NCBI RefSeq assembly: GCF_024609215.1
Contig: NZ_JANIPD030000042.1
Coordinates: 41,739-105,738, forward strand
Direction: 5' to 3'
Origin: Curtanaerobium respiraculi
Lineage (GTDB): Bacteria; Actinomycetota; Coriobacteriia; Coriobacteriales; Eggerthellaceae
Length of the DNA stretch: 64,000 bases
Position 1 is the stretch's first letter; the number at the start of each line of letters is the position of its first letter. This document shows positions 16,125-26,028 of the stretch, one piece after another. Below the pieces are notes generated by a model. The model was not told the origin of the DNA and did not search any database. It saw only the letters and a list, made by a program, of their open reading frames with translations. The translations under genes and the position numbers were made by a program.

Positions 16125-19034
16125 CTATCCCAGAAGATCGATTCGCTCCAAATCCTCCGCAGCGGCATCGATAAGCGCAGCGCTTCCGAACACGCACACC
16201 GCAGGCGACGCTCCCACGGCGGTAAGGGCAGGAGCGAGCGAGCGCAGCGCCTCGGGCGTTGCGGCGAGCATCTGGCTGCGGACGCGCTCGCGGAAATCAG
16301 CCGGCTGTCCGCTGAAATACCCGGCATCTTGGCGGCGGGCGATAGCACGCGGCTTCGCCGGGGCATCGTGCGATGCAACCGTGCTCACGATGTAGCCCTC
16401 CATCTCGTCCGTCGAAGGCTCGAATCCTGCGAGCCACTCCCCCGCGGCGGCATAGCGCGCAAGGGTCTCGTCGATGCGGGGGTCGCGGAAGCTATAGAAG
16501 CGCGCGTACCCCATGGGTGCGCGACGGAACCCGCACCCGTAGGCGCCGCCTTTCACGCGTACCTCATTCCACAAATAGTCAAGCGAAAGCGCGTTCGAGG
16601 CGACCTCCCATACACCGTGGTAGGCGCCGAACCCGCGCGCATCGAATCCACGCGCCACATACGCGACGTCGGAGGGGATGACGAACGCCTCGCGCTTCAT
16701 CCGCGGCACCGGGATTCGCAGCGCATCTTGCCCTAAGGGCGCCCCGGCGGAAAGCCCGAGGTCGCCGGCCGCCCGCCAGAAGGCGGCGTAATCGTCCTCG
16801 CTCCCCGTGAAGCTCCCCAGGAACCCCTCGCGCGTGAAGACCGCATCGCGTACCGCGTTCAGCCGCGCGACAACGTCCGCGGAGCGCTCGTCGAACCGCG
16901 CTATCAAATCGCAGAGGAATCGATAGAATTCGACGCCCGAGATCTGCTCCTGCAGCACGGCGATGGGGTACACGTACGACGCCGCGCGCGATGCGGCGCA
17001 GGTATGCCCGCTGGTCGTGAACGCCTGCTCCATCATCACGCGACGCTGGACCAGTATGTCGCGAATGCGGTCCACGTCGTCAAAGCGCGTCGTCTCCCAG
17101 ATCTCGCGCGGGATCGAGGCGAGGCTGCCCACCTCCTCGGAAAGCGCGCTCGCGCTCACCGTCAGCACCGCTCTCACATCGTCGGCATCCTGCCAACTCG
17201 CATGCGTGTCGATGAAGAACTTCAGGCTGCCCAGATGGCTGCGCGACCACGTGTCCACCTCCGCGGCGGTGCGGTCAGACGTGCCCAGCGAGCCCAGCAG
17301 CAGGCACAGCACCTGCACGTAGGGGATGTCTTCCCAGCTTAAGCCGTTCAGATTGAAATATCCGTAGAAGTAATCGACGTTGCGCGTGGGCATGATATGG
17401 GCCAGGCACGGCAATGCGCCGCCCTTGCGCAGCTCGTACGCGGGATCGGGCTTCGCCGGACCGATGTCGGCGATACGCAGTTGGGGAAGCTTCGCCACGT
17501 CCTCCGGCGCATCGTCGGCCTCCTGCCGCGCGCGCAGGGCGGCGACGTCTGCGCGAATGGCAGCCTTGTCGGCATCGTCGAGGGAAGCCTCCGTCGCGGC
17601 GAGCTCATCGGCCTCCGCGTCTGCATCCTCGTCCGACGGCACGATGTCGATGAGCGCCTTATGGTCGCTTTGGCACACCAGGCTCTCCAGGACATCCTCG
17701 AAGTAACGTCCGTCCAGCCCCGCGCGCATACGCGCCAGCGGCTCCTCGTAATGCAGGTAGGTCGTCGCGCCCGCGCCGTCGTACAGCCATCCGGAAAGCG
17801 CGTTCATCGCAAGCGCCACGCCGTCGGCGATCCCGCGGTCGCGCTCGCGCAGTGAGAACGCCATCTGCGACAGGCTCGCCTCCAGCACGTCGCGCGGGAT
17901 CCCCCCGTGCGCCAACTTCGCCGCCTGCTCCTCGATGATGCGCTGGAATTCCCCCGCAACTCCGGGTTTGGCGTGCCGCAGCACGAACAGAACCGCCGGC
18001 CGCTCCTGCGCATCCATCAGATACGCTGTGCAATCGCCGCCTAGGTCGGCATCGAGGATGGCGCGCTTGATCGGGCTTTCGTTCCCTCCCATCAAGGCAT
18101 CGGAAAGCACGTCGCACGCCAGCACCCGCTCGAAATCACGGGAATCGCCGATCACATATCCGACGCCCACAGTGGCGTTTTCGGGCGATGTGGCCATCTT
18201 CACCACATGATGGTCCACCACGACAGGATCGAACGATCCCATCGGGTTCGCCTCCCCCGGCGCGGGGCTCTGCGCGACCCCGAGGTACTTCGCATCCAGG
18301 AACTCGAGCATGCGGTTTGCGTCCAAATCGCCGTACAGAACGATGTAGCTGTTGTCCAGGCGGTAGTGACGCGCGTGCGCGTCAAGGAGGCCCTCGTATG
18401 TGAGCGTGGGGATCTTGCGCGGATCGCCTCCGCTTTCGAAAGCGTAGCACGAATCGGGGAACAACGCATGGTTCGCCGCGCGGTACAGCGCGCCCTCGGG
18501 GTCGCTCAGCGCGCCCTTCATCTCGTTGAACACCACGCCGTTATAGATCAGATGCGCCTCATCGGAGCCATCGCCGCCCCCGGCGAATTCGTAGTGCCAC
18601 CCCTCCTGCTCGAAGATCTCGCGCTCGTGGCGGATCATCGGATGCAGGACCGCATCGAGGTACACATCGACCAGGTTCATCAAATCCTGCTCGTTGGTGC
18701 TGGCAACCGGGTACATGGTCTTATCCGGATACGTGAGCGCGTTCAAAAACGTCTGCATGCTGGTTTTCAGCAAGTTCACGAACGGCTCTTTCACGGGAAA
18801 TCTCTCAGATCCGCATAGCACCGAATGCTCCAGGATGTGGAACACGCCCGTATCATCGGCGGGCGGTGTGTTGAACGCGATGCTGAAAGCCTTGTTCTCG
18901 TCTTGGTTGTGCAGATACAGCAGGCGCGCGCCGCTTTTCGCATGGCGCATGACGATTGCCTCGCCGTCGATTTCCGCTAGCTCCTCACGCGATTCCACCG
19001 TGAAACCGTGCAACGTTTCTCCAACATCGAACAT
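16125..19034 (-). CDS. M16C (PreP/Cym1-like) zinc metallopeptidase
   Basis: This 969-aa insulinase-superfamily peptidase has the inverted zinc motif HxxEH (HILEH, residues 66-70) in its N-terminal domain, followed by FVNLLKTSMQTFLNALTYPDKT, a region typical of the presequence-protease subfamily. The length and central M16C-associated region fit a single-chain four-domain enzyme that degrades unstructured peptides, probably in the cytoplasm because no signal peptide is seen. It is a single gene followed by noncoding sequence. Confidence 0.92.
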   Translation of the reverse strand: MFDVGETLHGFTVESREELAEIDGEAIVMRHAKSGARLLYLHNQDENKAFSIAFNTPPADDTGVFHILEHSVLCGSERFPVKEPFVNLLKTSMQTFLNALTYPDKTMYPVASTNEQDLMNLVDVYLDAVLHPMIRHEREIFEQEGWHYEFAGGGDGSDEAHLIYNGVVFNEMKGALSDPEGALYRAANHALFPDSCYAFESGGDPRKIPTLTYEGLLDAHARHYRLDNSYIVLYGDLDANRMLEFLDAKYLGVAQSPAPGEANPMGSFDPVVVDHHVVKMATSPENATVGVGYVIGDSRDFERVLACDVLSDALMGGNESPIKRAILDADLGGDCTAYLMDAQERPAVLFVLRHAKPGVAGEFQRIIEEQAAKLAHGGIPRDVLEASLSQMAFSLRERDRGIADGVALAMNALSGWLYDGAGATTYLHYEEPLARMRAGLDGRYFEDVLESLVCQSDHKALIDIVPSDEDADAEADELAATEASLDDADKAAIRADVAALRARQEADDAPEDVAKLPQLRIADIGPAKPDPAYELRKGGALPCLAHIMPTRNVDYFYGYFNLNGLSWEDIPYVQVLCLLLGSLGTSDRTAAEVDTWSRSHLGSLKFFIDTHASWQDADDVRAVLTVSASALSEEVGSLASIPREIWETTRFDDVDRIRDILVQRRVMMEQAFTTSGHTCAASRAASYVYPIAVLQEQISGVEFYRFLCDLIARFDERSADVVARLNAVRDAVFTREGFLGSFTGSEDDYAAFWRAAGDLGLSAGAPLGQDALRIPVPRMKREAFVIPSDVAYVARGFDARGFGAYHGVWEVASNALSLDYLWNEVRVKGGAYGCGFRRAPMGYARFYSFRDPRIDETLARYAAAGEWLAGFEPSTDEMEGYIVSTVASHDAPAKPRAIARRQDAGYFSGQPADFRERVRSQMLAATPEALRSLAPALTAVGASPAVCVFGSAALIDAAAEDLERIDLLG

Positions 19035-19286
19035 AGTCAGCCTTTCGTACCGGATCCGTTACGCCCCGCAGCACCGGGGTGCGTGCAACCCCCCGACGAG
19101 CATCACGCCGCGATGGCTGCGCAGCTTTCCGGCCCCGCCTGGTGCGCGCCCCGGAACGCGAGGGCCCCGAACGCCGCGGGGCCGGAAAGCAACTGGTCAA
19201 TACCGCATTTTTCTTATCGTTCGCGATTATAGCGATAAGCGGTATCATGAGGGGATACGTTTACACGATGTGAAGAAAGGGCCCCC

Positions 19287-19784
19287 ATGGAGACGCTGAC
19301 CGACAGGCAGAAGGCAATCGCGGGCGTGCTGGTGGATTGGGCGCGCGAGCGCGTCCATGGACCGATGGAAGACCTGCTGATCGAGGAGGGCCAGCTGGCG
19401 CAGGCGCTCGGCGATAGCGGTTGGGTGCGCTCCAACGCGAACGACCTCGGCATACTATGCGCCTATTGCGACCGGAAGGGATTCCCCCTGGTACCGCTCC
19501 TGGTGGTGATTCCCGGGCTGCGCAAGCCGGAGAAGACCATCTTCACGCACGCGTTCAAGGCAACGCTTTCCACGGCGGAGAACAACAAGCGGTGGGCGGA
19601 GGAGCTGAAGGCGATCAAAAAGACCAAGAAGGCGGTATGGGACGAGTTCGCCGAGAGCGTGAAGCCGGAAGAACCCGCCAAACCGAAGCGCACGCGCACG
19701 GCGGCACCGAAGAAAACCGGCGCGAAGAAGGGATCGGGACCCGCCGGCGAGACGCCCGCTGAAAAAGCTTTCCGCACGTTTTAA
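19287..19784 (+). CDS. Hypothetical protein with Lys/Ala/Pro-rich tail
   Basis: This 165-aa protein has a folded-looking first 125 residues and a basic, low-complexity tail (about 127-158, rich in K, P, A and T) resembling histone H1-like tails that bind nucleic acid or other polyanions. An AAGGG lies upstream of the ATG. I recognise no family for the N-terminal part. The imperfect hairpin TTATCG/CGATAA in the short upstream region may be part of its promoter. Confidence 0.7.
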   Translation: METLTDRQKAIAGVLVDWARERVHGPMEDLLIEEGQLAQALGDSGWVRSNANDLGILCAYCDRKGFPLVPLLVVIPGLRKPEKTIFTHAFKATLSTAENNKRWAEELKAIKKTKKAVWDEFAESVKPEEPAKPKRTRTAAPKKTGAKKGSGPAGETPAEKAFRTF

Positions 19785-20093
19785 AACAGACGTTTTCGCC
19801 TTCGACCATCCTAATGCGGGAAGTTTTTAGAAGACTTCGCCCTTTGGCTTTTCCGGGGATCCTTTTCTGGCGCAGCACCCTCAAAAGCACGGTTCCCGCA
19901 TGTCCCGGTGCACCTCTTCTGCCAGGAAGCGGAAGAGGGCAAGGATCGCCCCGTCAGCCCTTCACGATCAGCACGGCAATCCTATTTCCAGCTCCCCCAT
20001 CTATATGTCATCATGCGCCCTGCAAAAGAGCCGGACCGAAGGAGCCAGCCTCCAATCCGAATGCAGGCAACCATGGCCATCGGGGACGCACGC

Positions 20094-20118
20094 AAAAAGG
20101 GGCGCCCGTGGGCGCCCC
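20094..20118 (-). terminator. Rho-independent terminator
   Basis: GGGGCGCC and GGCGCCCC form a hairpin around CGTG; on the minus strand it is followed by TTTTT. It sits about 36 bp beyond the stop of the minus-strand gene at 20154 and should end that transcript. Confidence 0.8.
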
Positions 20119-20153
20119 TGGACAGATGCGTTTCGCGTGCATGCTGCCTGCCG

Positions 20154-20453
20154 CTACTCGGGCTTGTAACTCGCATAGAACGTCGCGTCGGCGAACACGT
20201 CCTCGATCGTCTTCCCGTCCACGAACGGGATCGCCAGGAATTCACCGACCGTGGGAACCAGATCGGAGCAGTCCGTGTAATGGCCCTTTTCGTTCAGCTG
20301 CGCGGTGCATTGCGCGCGCCAATCGTGGGAGTTCGCATCGGTTAGGTAGTACAGATCATCGCCGACCCGCATGTACACGGAATGATTCACGCGCAGGTAC
20401 ATGGCGAGATCTTCGTAGTTGATTTCGAGTGCCTCTTCCGAACGCTTGCCCAT
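20154..20453 (-). CDS. Hypothetical protein, 99 aa
   Basis: The protein begins MGKRSEEALEINYEDLAMYL and is acidic and soluble, with no membrane segment. ATG 20453 follows AAAGGA at six bases and is preferred over the in-frame ATG 20468. A clean terminator downstream supports a real gene. I recognise no family. It may form a single-gene transcript. Confidence 0.65.
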   Translation of the reverse strand: MGKRSEEALEINYEDLAMYLRVNHSVYMRVGDDLYYLTDANSHDWRAQCTAQLNEKGHYTDCSDLVPTVGEFLAIPFVDGKTIEDVFADATFYASYKPE

Positions 20454-20797
20454 CTTCAATCCTTTCACTGCGAAACCGTGGCGCCCGATACGCCCATCGG
20501 CTACATCATACCAGTAACCCGCAGTCCCTCAGGGGCGATTTTGGGCACCTGCCGACCAACGACTTCCCCATCGGCCCGGCGGCCCGCACGGCGTTCGGGC
20601 GGTGCAACATGGACGCGCGATGCGCAGGATGCCGCGCGCGCGTGGCTCGAACGGCACGCGGATCATATTGCGGTCCACGGGCCCGGTCAGCCAGCTCCAT
20701 GGGGCGCGGAGGAAGCGGCATCCGCGCCGAACCGGATCGCGTACGCCCAGCTGCTCGCGCCCGCGGGTGCAAGCAGCTCGGGGGCGCGACCGCCCCG
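20454..20797. other. Gene-free gap with coding-like composition
   Basis: No intact gene is supportable. A stretch at about 20610-20790 in one plus-strand frame has codon use like nearby genes (it contains AARAWLERHADHIAVHG) but no start with a ribosome binding site and no recognisable domain. It may be a decayed gene end or chance in GC-rich DNA. Confidence 0.3.
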
Positions 20798-22561
20798 CTA
20801 TCTGGCATGGCGCGCGGGGATATCGGCGATGCTCCTCAAGAACGCCTCGATATGGCGCTTTTCACGGTGGGCGATGCTCATCAGTTCGCGGAACTCCGCC
20901 ACAGGAAGCGTGCTTTTCTCGCCGGTCTGGCGATTCTTCAACTCGAGCTCGCCGTTCGCCACGCTGCGCTTGCCGATGATCACCTGCACGGGCCATCCCA
21001 TCAAGTCGGCTTCGGCGAACTTGACGCCTGGGCGTTCCTTGCGGTCATCGATGACCACCTCGAGCCCCAGATCGGCCAATTCGGCGGCGATCCTCTCAGC
21101 CGCAGGCTCCACTGCCTCGTCACCCACCACCAACGGCAGCACGCAGATATGCGCAGGCGCGACCGATGCGGGCCACTTGATGCCGTACTCGTCGTTGTAC
21201 TGCTCTACGATGGCCGCCATGCAGCGGCTGATCCCCACGCCATAGCAACCCATTTGGAAGAACTGCTCCTTGCCGTTCTCGTCCAGGTACGTCGCATTCA
21301 TCGCGCGACTGTATTTGTCCCCAAGCTCGAACACCTGGCCGACTTCGATGCCGCGGTTCATCTCCAGCGTTCCTCCGCATTTCGGGCAGGTGTCGCCCGC
21401 TTTGGCGGTGCATAGGTCGCCCCATTCATCCACATGGAAATCGCGATCGAGAATCGCCCCCACGTAATGGAAGCCGTGCTCGTTGGCGCCCACGGCCCAG
21501 CCTTCGACGCCCTTCAGGCTCCGGTCGGCGAGCACGCGCACGCCCTCGGGCAAGCCGACCGGGCCGATGCTCCCCTTGGGTAAGCCTGCATCCTCCATCT
21601 CGGCATCGTCCATGAAGCTGAAGCCCGGAATCGCACGCTCGATCTTGATCTCGTTCAACTCGTGGTCGCCGGGAACGAAGACCGCCACCGGCGCGCCATC
21701 CGCGTCTTTGCCCACCAGGGCCTTGACCGTCGCGCTTTCAGGGATGCCCAGGAACTCCGCCAAAGCGGCGATGGTCCCCACGCCGGGCGTTTCGATCCGG
21801 CGCAGCTGCGTCTCCCCCTGCGCCGTCGGATGGGAAATGCACTCCGCGACCTCGGTGTTGGAAGCGAATCCGCAGGTGCAGCTCACGAGCTCGGCCTCGC
21901 CCGCCTCGGCGAGTGCATGGTATTCGCACGTGACGCTTCCCCCGATCTGGCCGCTATCCGCCTCCACGGTGCGCCAATCCAGGCCCAGGCGGTCGCAGAT
22001 GCGCCCGTACGCCTTGCTCATCGCAGCATACGATTCGTGCAACGACTCCTCGTCCTCGTTGAAGCTGTACGCGTCCTTCATGATGAACTCGCGGCTGCGC
22101 ATCAGCCCGAAGCGCGACCGGATCTCATCGCGGAACTTGCTCTGGATCTGGTACACCGTGGTGGGCAGCTGCCTATAGCTCTTCAGCTCGTTGCGCACTA
22201 GCGCCGTGACCAGCTCCTCGTGCGTCGGCCCCAAGCACAGCCCCACCTCGTGGCGATCGCTCATCCGCATGAGCTCGGGGCCGTAATCGCCCCAGCGGCC
22301 GCTCTCGTGCCAGATCTCGGCGGGCTGCAGTATCGGCATCATGATCTCCTGACCGCCGATGGCGTCCATCTCCTGCCGCACGATGCGCTCGATCTTCCTG
22401 ATCACGCGCCAGCCCAGCGGAAGGAAGGTATACAGGCCGGTCGCCGTTTTGCGCATGAAGCCCGCGCGCAGCAGCAGCTGATGGCTGGCGATGGCGGCAT
22501 CGGCGGGAACTTCTTTCAGCGTGGGTGCGTACAGCACGCTCATGCGGGTGATCTGGGTCAT
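20798..22561 (-). CDS. proS: Prolyl-tRNA synthetase
   Basis: This class II synthetase charges tRNA-Pro. At 587 aa it matches the bacterial ProS type with an editing insertion. The N-terminus has the typical RAGFMRKTATGLYTFLPLGW and REFIMKDAYSF sequences; the middle holds the insertion domain; the C-terminus has the anticodon-binding domain (IGKRSVANGELELKNRQTGE). It lies 38 bp after ispG and 1.2 kb after the RseP-like gene on the same strand, an order common in Actinobacteria and Coriobacteria. Confidence 0.97.
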   Translation of the reverse strand: MTQITRMSVLYAPTLKEVPADAAIASHQLLLRAGFMRKTATGLYTFLPLGWRVIRKIERIVRQEMDAIGGQEIMMPILQPAEIWHESGRWGDYGPELMRMSDRHEVGLCLGPTHEELVTALVRNELKSYRQLPTTVYQIQSKFRDEIRSRFGLMRSREFIMKDAYSFNEDEESLHESYAAMSKAYGRICDRLGLDWRTVEADSGQIGGSVTCEYHALAEAGEAELVSCTCGFASNTEVAECISHPTAQGETQLRRIETPGVGTIAALAEFLGIPESATVKALVGKDADGAPVAVFVPGDHELNEIKIERAIPGFSFMDDAEMEDAGLPKGSIGPVGLPEGVRVLADRSLKGVEGWAVGANEHGFHYVGAILDRDFHVDEWGDLCTAKAGDTCPKCGGTLEMNRGIEVGQVFELGDKYSRAMNATYLDENGKEQFFQMGCYGVGISRCMAAIVEQYNDEYGIKWPASVAPAHICVLPLVVGDEAVEPAAERIAAELADLGLEVVIDDRKERPGVKFAEADLMGWPVQVIIGKRSVANGELELKNRQTGEKSTLPVAEFRELMSIAHREKRHIEAFLRSIADIPARHAR

Positions 22562-22599
22562 GGATGAATCCTTCTCTTCACGGTATAGGCAGGTGGATA

Positions 22600-23673
22600 T
22601 TATAGGTTCGCCGGGGGAATCTTGTCGATTTCCTCCATCAGGGCATCAACGATCTGGTTTTCGGGAACCTTGCGCAGCGTCTCCCCCGCACGGAACAGGA
22701 TGCCCTGGCCCGCGCCGCACGCGACGCCTATATCGGCATCCGCCGCTTCGCCCGGCCCGTTCACCACGCATCCCATCACGGCCACCTTGAGCGGGTTGGC
22801 GACGTTGCGCAGCCGCCCGTCCACCTCTTTGGCCAGGCCGATCAGGTCCACCTGGCAACGCCCGCACGTGGGGCAGCTGACCAGCTCCGGGCTGCGGCGG
22901 CGCAGCCCGAGCGCGGACAGCAGCGCCCAGCACGCATGCACCTCCCGCACCGGGTCGTCGGTGAGGCTGATGCGCATGGTGTCGCCGATCCCCTCCTCCA
23001 ACAGGATGCCCAGGCCGCTCGCGCTCTTCACCAGCCCCTGGAACAGGGTTCCCGCCTCGGTGACCCCGATATGCAGCGGAATCCGGGGGAGCCGCTGCGC
23101 CATCAGGCGGTAGGCGGCGACAGTGGTGGGAACGTCGCTCGCCTTGGTGGAGATCACGAGGTCGGTGAACCCCCGCCCCTCGAAATACTCCGCATAACCC
23201 GCAGCGCTTTCCACGAGCTTCTCGGGAAGCGTGAGATCCTGCCGGGCGGCCAGCCCATCATCGAGCGAACCGCCGTTGACGCCGATGCGGATGGGGATGC
23301 CCGCCTCCCCCGCCGCGTCGATCACCGCGTCGGCCTTCGCGAGCCCGCCGATATTCCCCGGGTTGATGCGCAACTTCGCCGCCCCCCGCCTTGCCGCCTC
23401 GATGGCGATCCGGGCATCGAAGTGGATATCGGCGACGATGGGCAGGGGGGATTGCTTGCAGACCGCCTCGAACGCGTCGAGGCATTCGTGCCGCGGAATC
23501 GCCATGCGGACGATTTCGCAGCCGGCCTCCGCCAGCCGATCGATTTGGTCGAGGTTCGCCTGCACGTCGGTCGCAGGCGCGCACAACATCGACTGCACCG
23601 CGCATGGGGCGCCCCCGCCGATGGGCACGTTCCCCACCATCACGCGTCGTGTGAGCTCAAACGGCTTTGCCAT
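22600..23673 (-). CDS. ispG: 4-hydroxy-3-methylbut-2-enyl diphosphate synthase
   Basis: IspG (GcpE) catalyses the penultimate step of the non-mevalonate isoprenoid pathway, reducing MEcPP with electrons from ferredoxin or flavodoxin. The TIM-barrel N-terminal part is intact and the C-terminal [4Fe-4S] ligands are visible as CPTCGRCQVDL and GCVVNGPGEA. ATG 23673 follows AGGGGA and is preferred to an in-frame upstream ATG. It sits between the RseP-like protease and ProS. The dxr gene that often begins this cluster is absent here. Confidence 0.96.
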   Translation of the reverse strand: MAKPFELTRRVMVGNVPIGGGAPCAVQSMLCAPATDVQANLDQIDRLAEAGCEIVRMAIPRHECLDAFEAVCKQSPLPIVADIHFDARIAIEAARRGAAKLRINPGNIGGLAKADAVIDAAGEAGIPIRIGVNGGSLDDGLAARQDLTLPEKLVESAAGYAEYFEGRGFTDLVISTKASDVPTTVAAYRLMAQRLPRIPLHIGVTEAGTLFQGLVKSASGLGILLEEGIGDTMRISLTDDPVREVHACWALLSALGLRRRSPELVSCPTCGRCQVDLIGLAKEVDGRLRNVANPLKVAVMGCVVNGPGEAADADIGVACGAGQGILFRAGETLRKVPENQIVDALMEEIDKIPPANL

Positions 23674-23761
23674 GCTTCCCCTAACATCGATTGAAAAACC
23701 GGCACCCATTATCTCACGTGGGAGGACGCGGTGCGCGGCACGTCCGCGTGGCGCGGGCCTA

Positions 23762-24838
23762 CTACCAGTTCCCGAATATGAAACGCTGGATGTCTTGGTT
23801 CAGCATCACCACGAAGAGCAGCGTGAACGCCGCCATGCCCGCCATCGAGAGCGCATTGACCGCGCGCTGGGACACCCATCTCCGCCGGATGCGCTGGTAG
23901 ACCTCCACCACGAACTTGCCGCCGTCCAAGGGCGGGATGGGAAGCATGTTCATGATGCCCAGCGAAACGCTGATCATGGCGGTGAACATGCAGAACGAGA
24001 TCAAGCCCTGGTCGGCGGCGGTCTTGCTGAGCACTGCCACGCCGACGACGCTGGCGCTGTTGGACACGGTCTGGGCGGCGGTGGCGGGATTGAACAGTTG
24101 CAGCACGGCCATCGTCACCGTGCCGATGTAGCTCATCCCCGCGACGATGCTGCGCAGCGGATCGACATGGATATGGACAGCCTCGCCGGCCTGGTTGACG
24201 TAATCGATGCCGATGACCGAGTACACGATCACGAAGACCACCAGGGCGAAGAGCAGGTTGACCATCGGCCCGGCGAGCAATATCGCGATGCGCTTGCGAA
24301 ACGGGAGGCTGCGGTACTGGTGTGCGCGCTCCTCGTCGATGAACGCCTTCGCATCGCCGCCCGGAACAGGGCGCGGCTGCCCTTCGGCATAATCGCCCTC
24401 GATGCCCGCCTGCTGGCTGCTCGGGGTGCGGTAGGTGTTGTATTTGTCCGAGCGCATCGGCCCGCGGATGGTTCCCCATTCCGCCAACTCGTCCAATGCA
24501 TGGTAGGCATCGTCCTCCGAAAGGCCGAGCTCGGATTCCACATCCTCCATGTTCAGCTCGCCGCGGCGGAACACCATATCGACGACCTGAGCCAAATGAG
24601 GGCTCTCCTCGCCCGACTCCATGCCGCACACGCGCGCGTAGCCTCCCAGCGGCACGGCGGTCAGCCCGAACCGGGTCCCCTTGCGCCATACCCCCACGCT
24701 CGGGCCGGGCAGGCCCACCATGAATTCCGTCACGCGCACGTGGAACGCGCGCGCTGCGAGGAAATGCCCGCCTTCGTGTATCACCACCAGCACGCCCAGC
24801 ACGATGATGGAATAGAGGATCATGAGAACGACGTCCAT
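23762..24838 (-). CDS. rseP: M50 site-2 protease, RseP-like, with a winged-helix-like insertion
   Basis: This membrane zinc protease has HEGGH at residues 21-25 in the first helix and LPIPPLDGGK in a late helix, the two halves of the site-2 protease active site. Such enzymes cut transmembrane anti-sigma factors or signal peptide remnants. At 358 aa it is short: the usual PDZ region between the middle helices is nearly absent. Instead residues about 81-135 (AQVVDMVFRRGELNMEDVE, then LSEDDAYHALDELAEWG) look like a small winged-helix domain in the loop after the first helix. It belongs to the ispG-proS group. Confidence 0.88.
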   Translation of the reverse strand: MDVVLMILYSIIVLGVLVVIHEGGHFLAARAFHVRVTEFMVGLPGPSVGVWRKGTRFGLTAVPLGGYARVCGMESGEESPHLAQVVDMVFRRGELNMEDVESELGLSEDDAYHALDELAEWGTIRGPMRSDKYNTYRTPSSQQAGIEGDYAEGQPRPVPGGDAKAFIDEERAHQYRSLPFRKRIAILLAGPMVNLLFALVVFVIVYSVIGIDYVNQAGEAVHIHVDPLRSIVAGMSYIGTVTMAVLQLFNPATAAQTVSNSASVVGVAVLSKTAADQGLISFCMFTAMISVSLGIMNMLPIPPLDGGKFVVEVYQRIRRRWVSQRAVNALSMAGMAAFTLLFVVMLNQDIQRFIFGNW

Positions 24839-25061
24839 GCGGTCCTTTCCTGTTCGGTACCGTCATCCGCAAATGAGTATAGCCGTCGGCATTCGGAGCG
24901 CGGAGGGCTTCCATGCGCTCTTCAGGAAGACGTTACCTTGCCGTGCACCTGCACCCGGTTGTTTTGTCCGCCACGTGAAATCTGGCACCGCGCGCGCCAT
25001 CTGCGGATCGCGCGCGTACAATGCCGGACAGAGAGCAGCCGCAAGCGGAGGGAGCGCATCC

Positions 25062-25724
25062 ATGAAGGCGAAGATCGCAGATCTGTACGATCTGTCCCAC
25101 ACCATCGCAGCCGACTACCTGCAGGGATTCGAATACCCTTGGGAAGCGCTCGCGGGAATCAAGGATTTCGTCCTGCGGCTGGGGGCGACGCTCCCCTCCA
25201 GCGAATACGAGCACGTGAAAGAGGGCGTGTGGATCGCCAGGGACGCCACCGTGTTCGAAAGCGCGCATATAGGCGACGCCATCATCATCGACCATGAGGC
25301 CCAGGTCCGCCACTGCGCTTTCCTGCGCGGCCCCGCCATCCTGGGCAAGGGCGCCGTCGCGGGCAACTCGAGCGAGCTGAAGAACGTCATCATCTTCGAC
25401 AACGCCGAGGTGCCCCATTACAACTATGTGGGCGACAGCATACTGGGCTACCGCGCGCACATGGGCGCGGGCGCCATCACCAGCAACCTGAAGAGCGACC
25501 GGAGCGATATCGTCGTGAAGAACGGCGACGAGCGCATCGAAACCGGATTGCGCAAATTCGGCGCGATGCTGGGGGATTGGGTGGAAGTCGGCTGCAACAC
25601 CGTGATGAACCCCGGCACCGTCGTCGGAGCGGGCAGCCGCGTATACCCCCTCTCGCGCGTGCGCGGGTTTGTGCCCGAGAAGCACATCTTCAAGGATTCC
25701 GGCAACATCGTGCCCATCCGATAG
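25062..25724 (+). CDS. Left-handed beta-helix acyltransferase-like protein
   Basis: This 220-aa protein has hexapeptide-repeat character (ATVFESAHIGDAIIIDHEAQ, NTVMNPGTVVGAGSRVYPLS) forming a left-handed beta-helix like that of GlmU. The uridylyltransferase domain of GlmU is missing, so it is an isolated acetyltransferase-like or carbohydrate-binding unit. Strong GGAGGGAG precedes ATG 25062. Substrate is unknown; a sugar-1-phosphate acetyltransferase role is possible by family. It faces the end of the lic-type operon. Confidence 0.82.
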   Translation: MKAKIADLYDLSHTIAADYLQGFEYPWEALAGIKDFVLRLGATLPSSEYEHVKEGVWIARDATVFESAHIGDAIIIDHEAQVRHCAFLRGPAILGKGAVAGNSSELKNVIIFDNAEVPHYNYVGDSILGYRAHMGAGAITSNLKSDRSDIVVKNGDERIETGLRKFGAMLGDWVEVGCNTVMNPGTVVGAGSRVYPLSRVRGFVPEKHIFKDSGNIVPIR

Positions 25725-25746
25725 CGGATCGGCACGGGCCAAGACA

Positions 25747-26028
25747 TCACGCGCGCGGGCCGATGTACTTTCGGATCAGGCTCCTGCCCGCATCGGTTGC
25801 CCGATAGTACGTGCGCAAGCTTTCATCCTCATCGAGCTCGTAGCGCGTCTCGTCGAGGATGCCGTTCGCAACGCCTGTCATCAGGATCTCCTCGATCTTC
25901 TGCGCGGCGAACTGCCGATGGGACGCATACGTTTCCCTCAGGTCGCGCATCACGTCGGATGTGCACACCTCCCCATCCCGGTCGCAGTATCGGAAGACGG
26001 CGTACGTCAGCGGAAGCGTGCCCTTCAT
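25747..26028 (-). CDS. Small winged-helix-like protein of the lic-type operon
   Basis: This 93-aa protein reads as a compact winged-helix fold (helix SDVMRDLRETYASHRQF, then EEILMTGVANGILDETRYEL, wing and TDAGRSLIRKYI). GGGGAGG precedes the start and the ATG overlaps the transporter's stop as ATGA, so translation is coupled. It may bind the palindromic operator in front of the operon at 28100-28142. The DNA-binding call is by pattern; no named family is certain. Confidence 0.65.
   Translation of the reverse strand: MKGTLPLTYAVFRYCDRDGEVCTSDVMRDLRETYASHRQFAAQKIEEILMTGVANGILDETRYELDEDESLRTYYRATDAGRSLIRKYIGPRA

Noticed and set aside
23231-25297. Long plus-strand open frame (688 codons) opposite ispG and rseP
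   Set aside because: It lies antisense to two clear genes, is rich in His, Arg and Ala as shadows in GC-rich DNA are, and has no domain.
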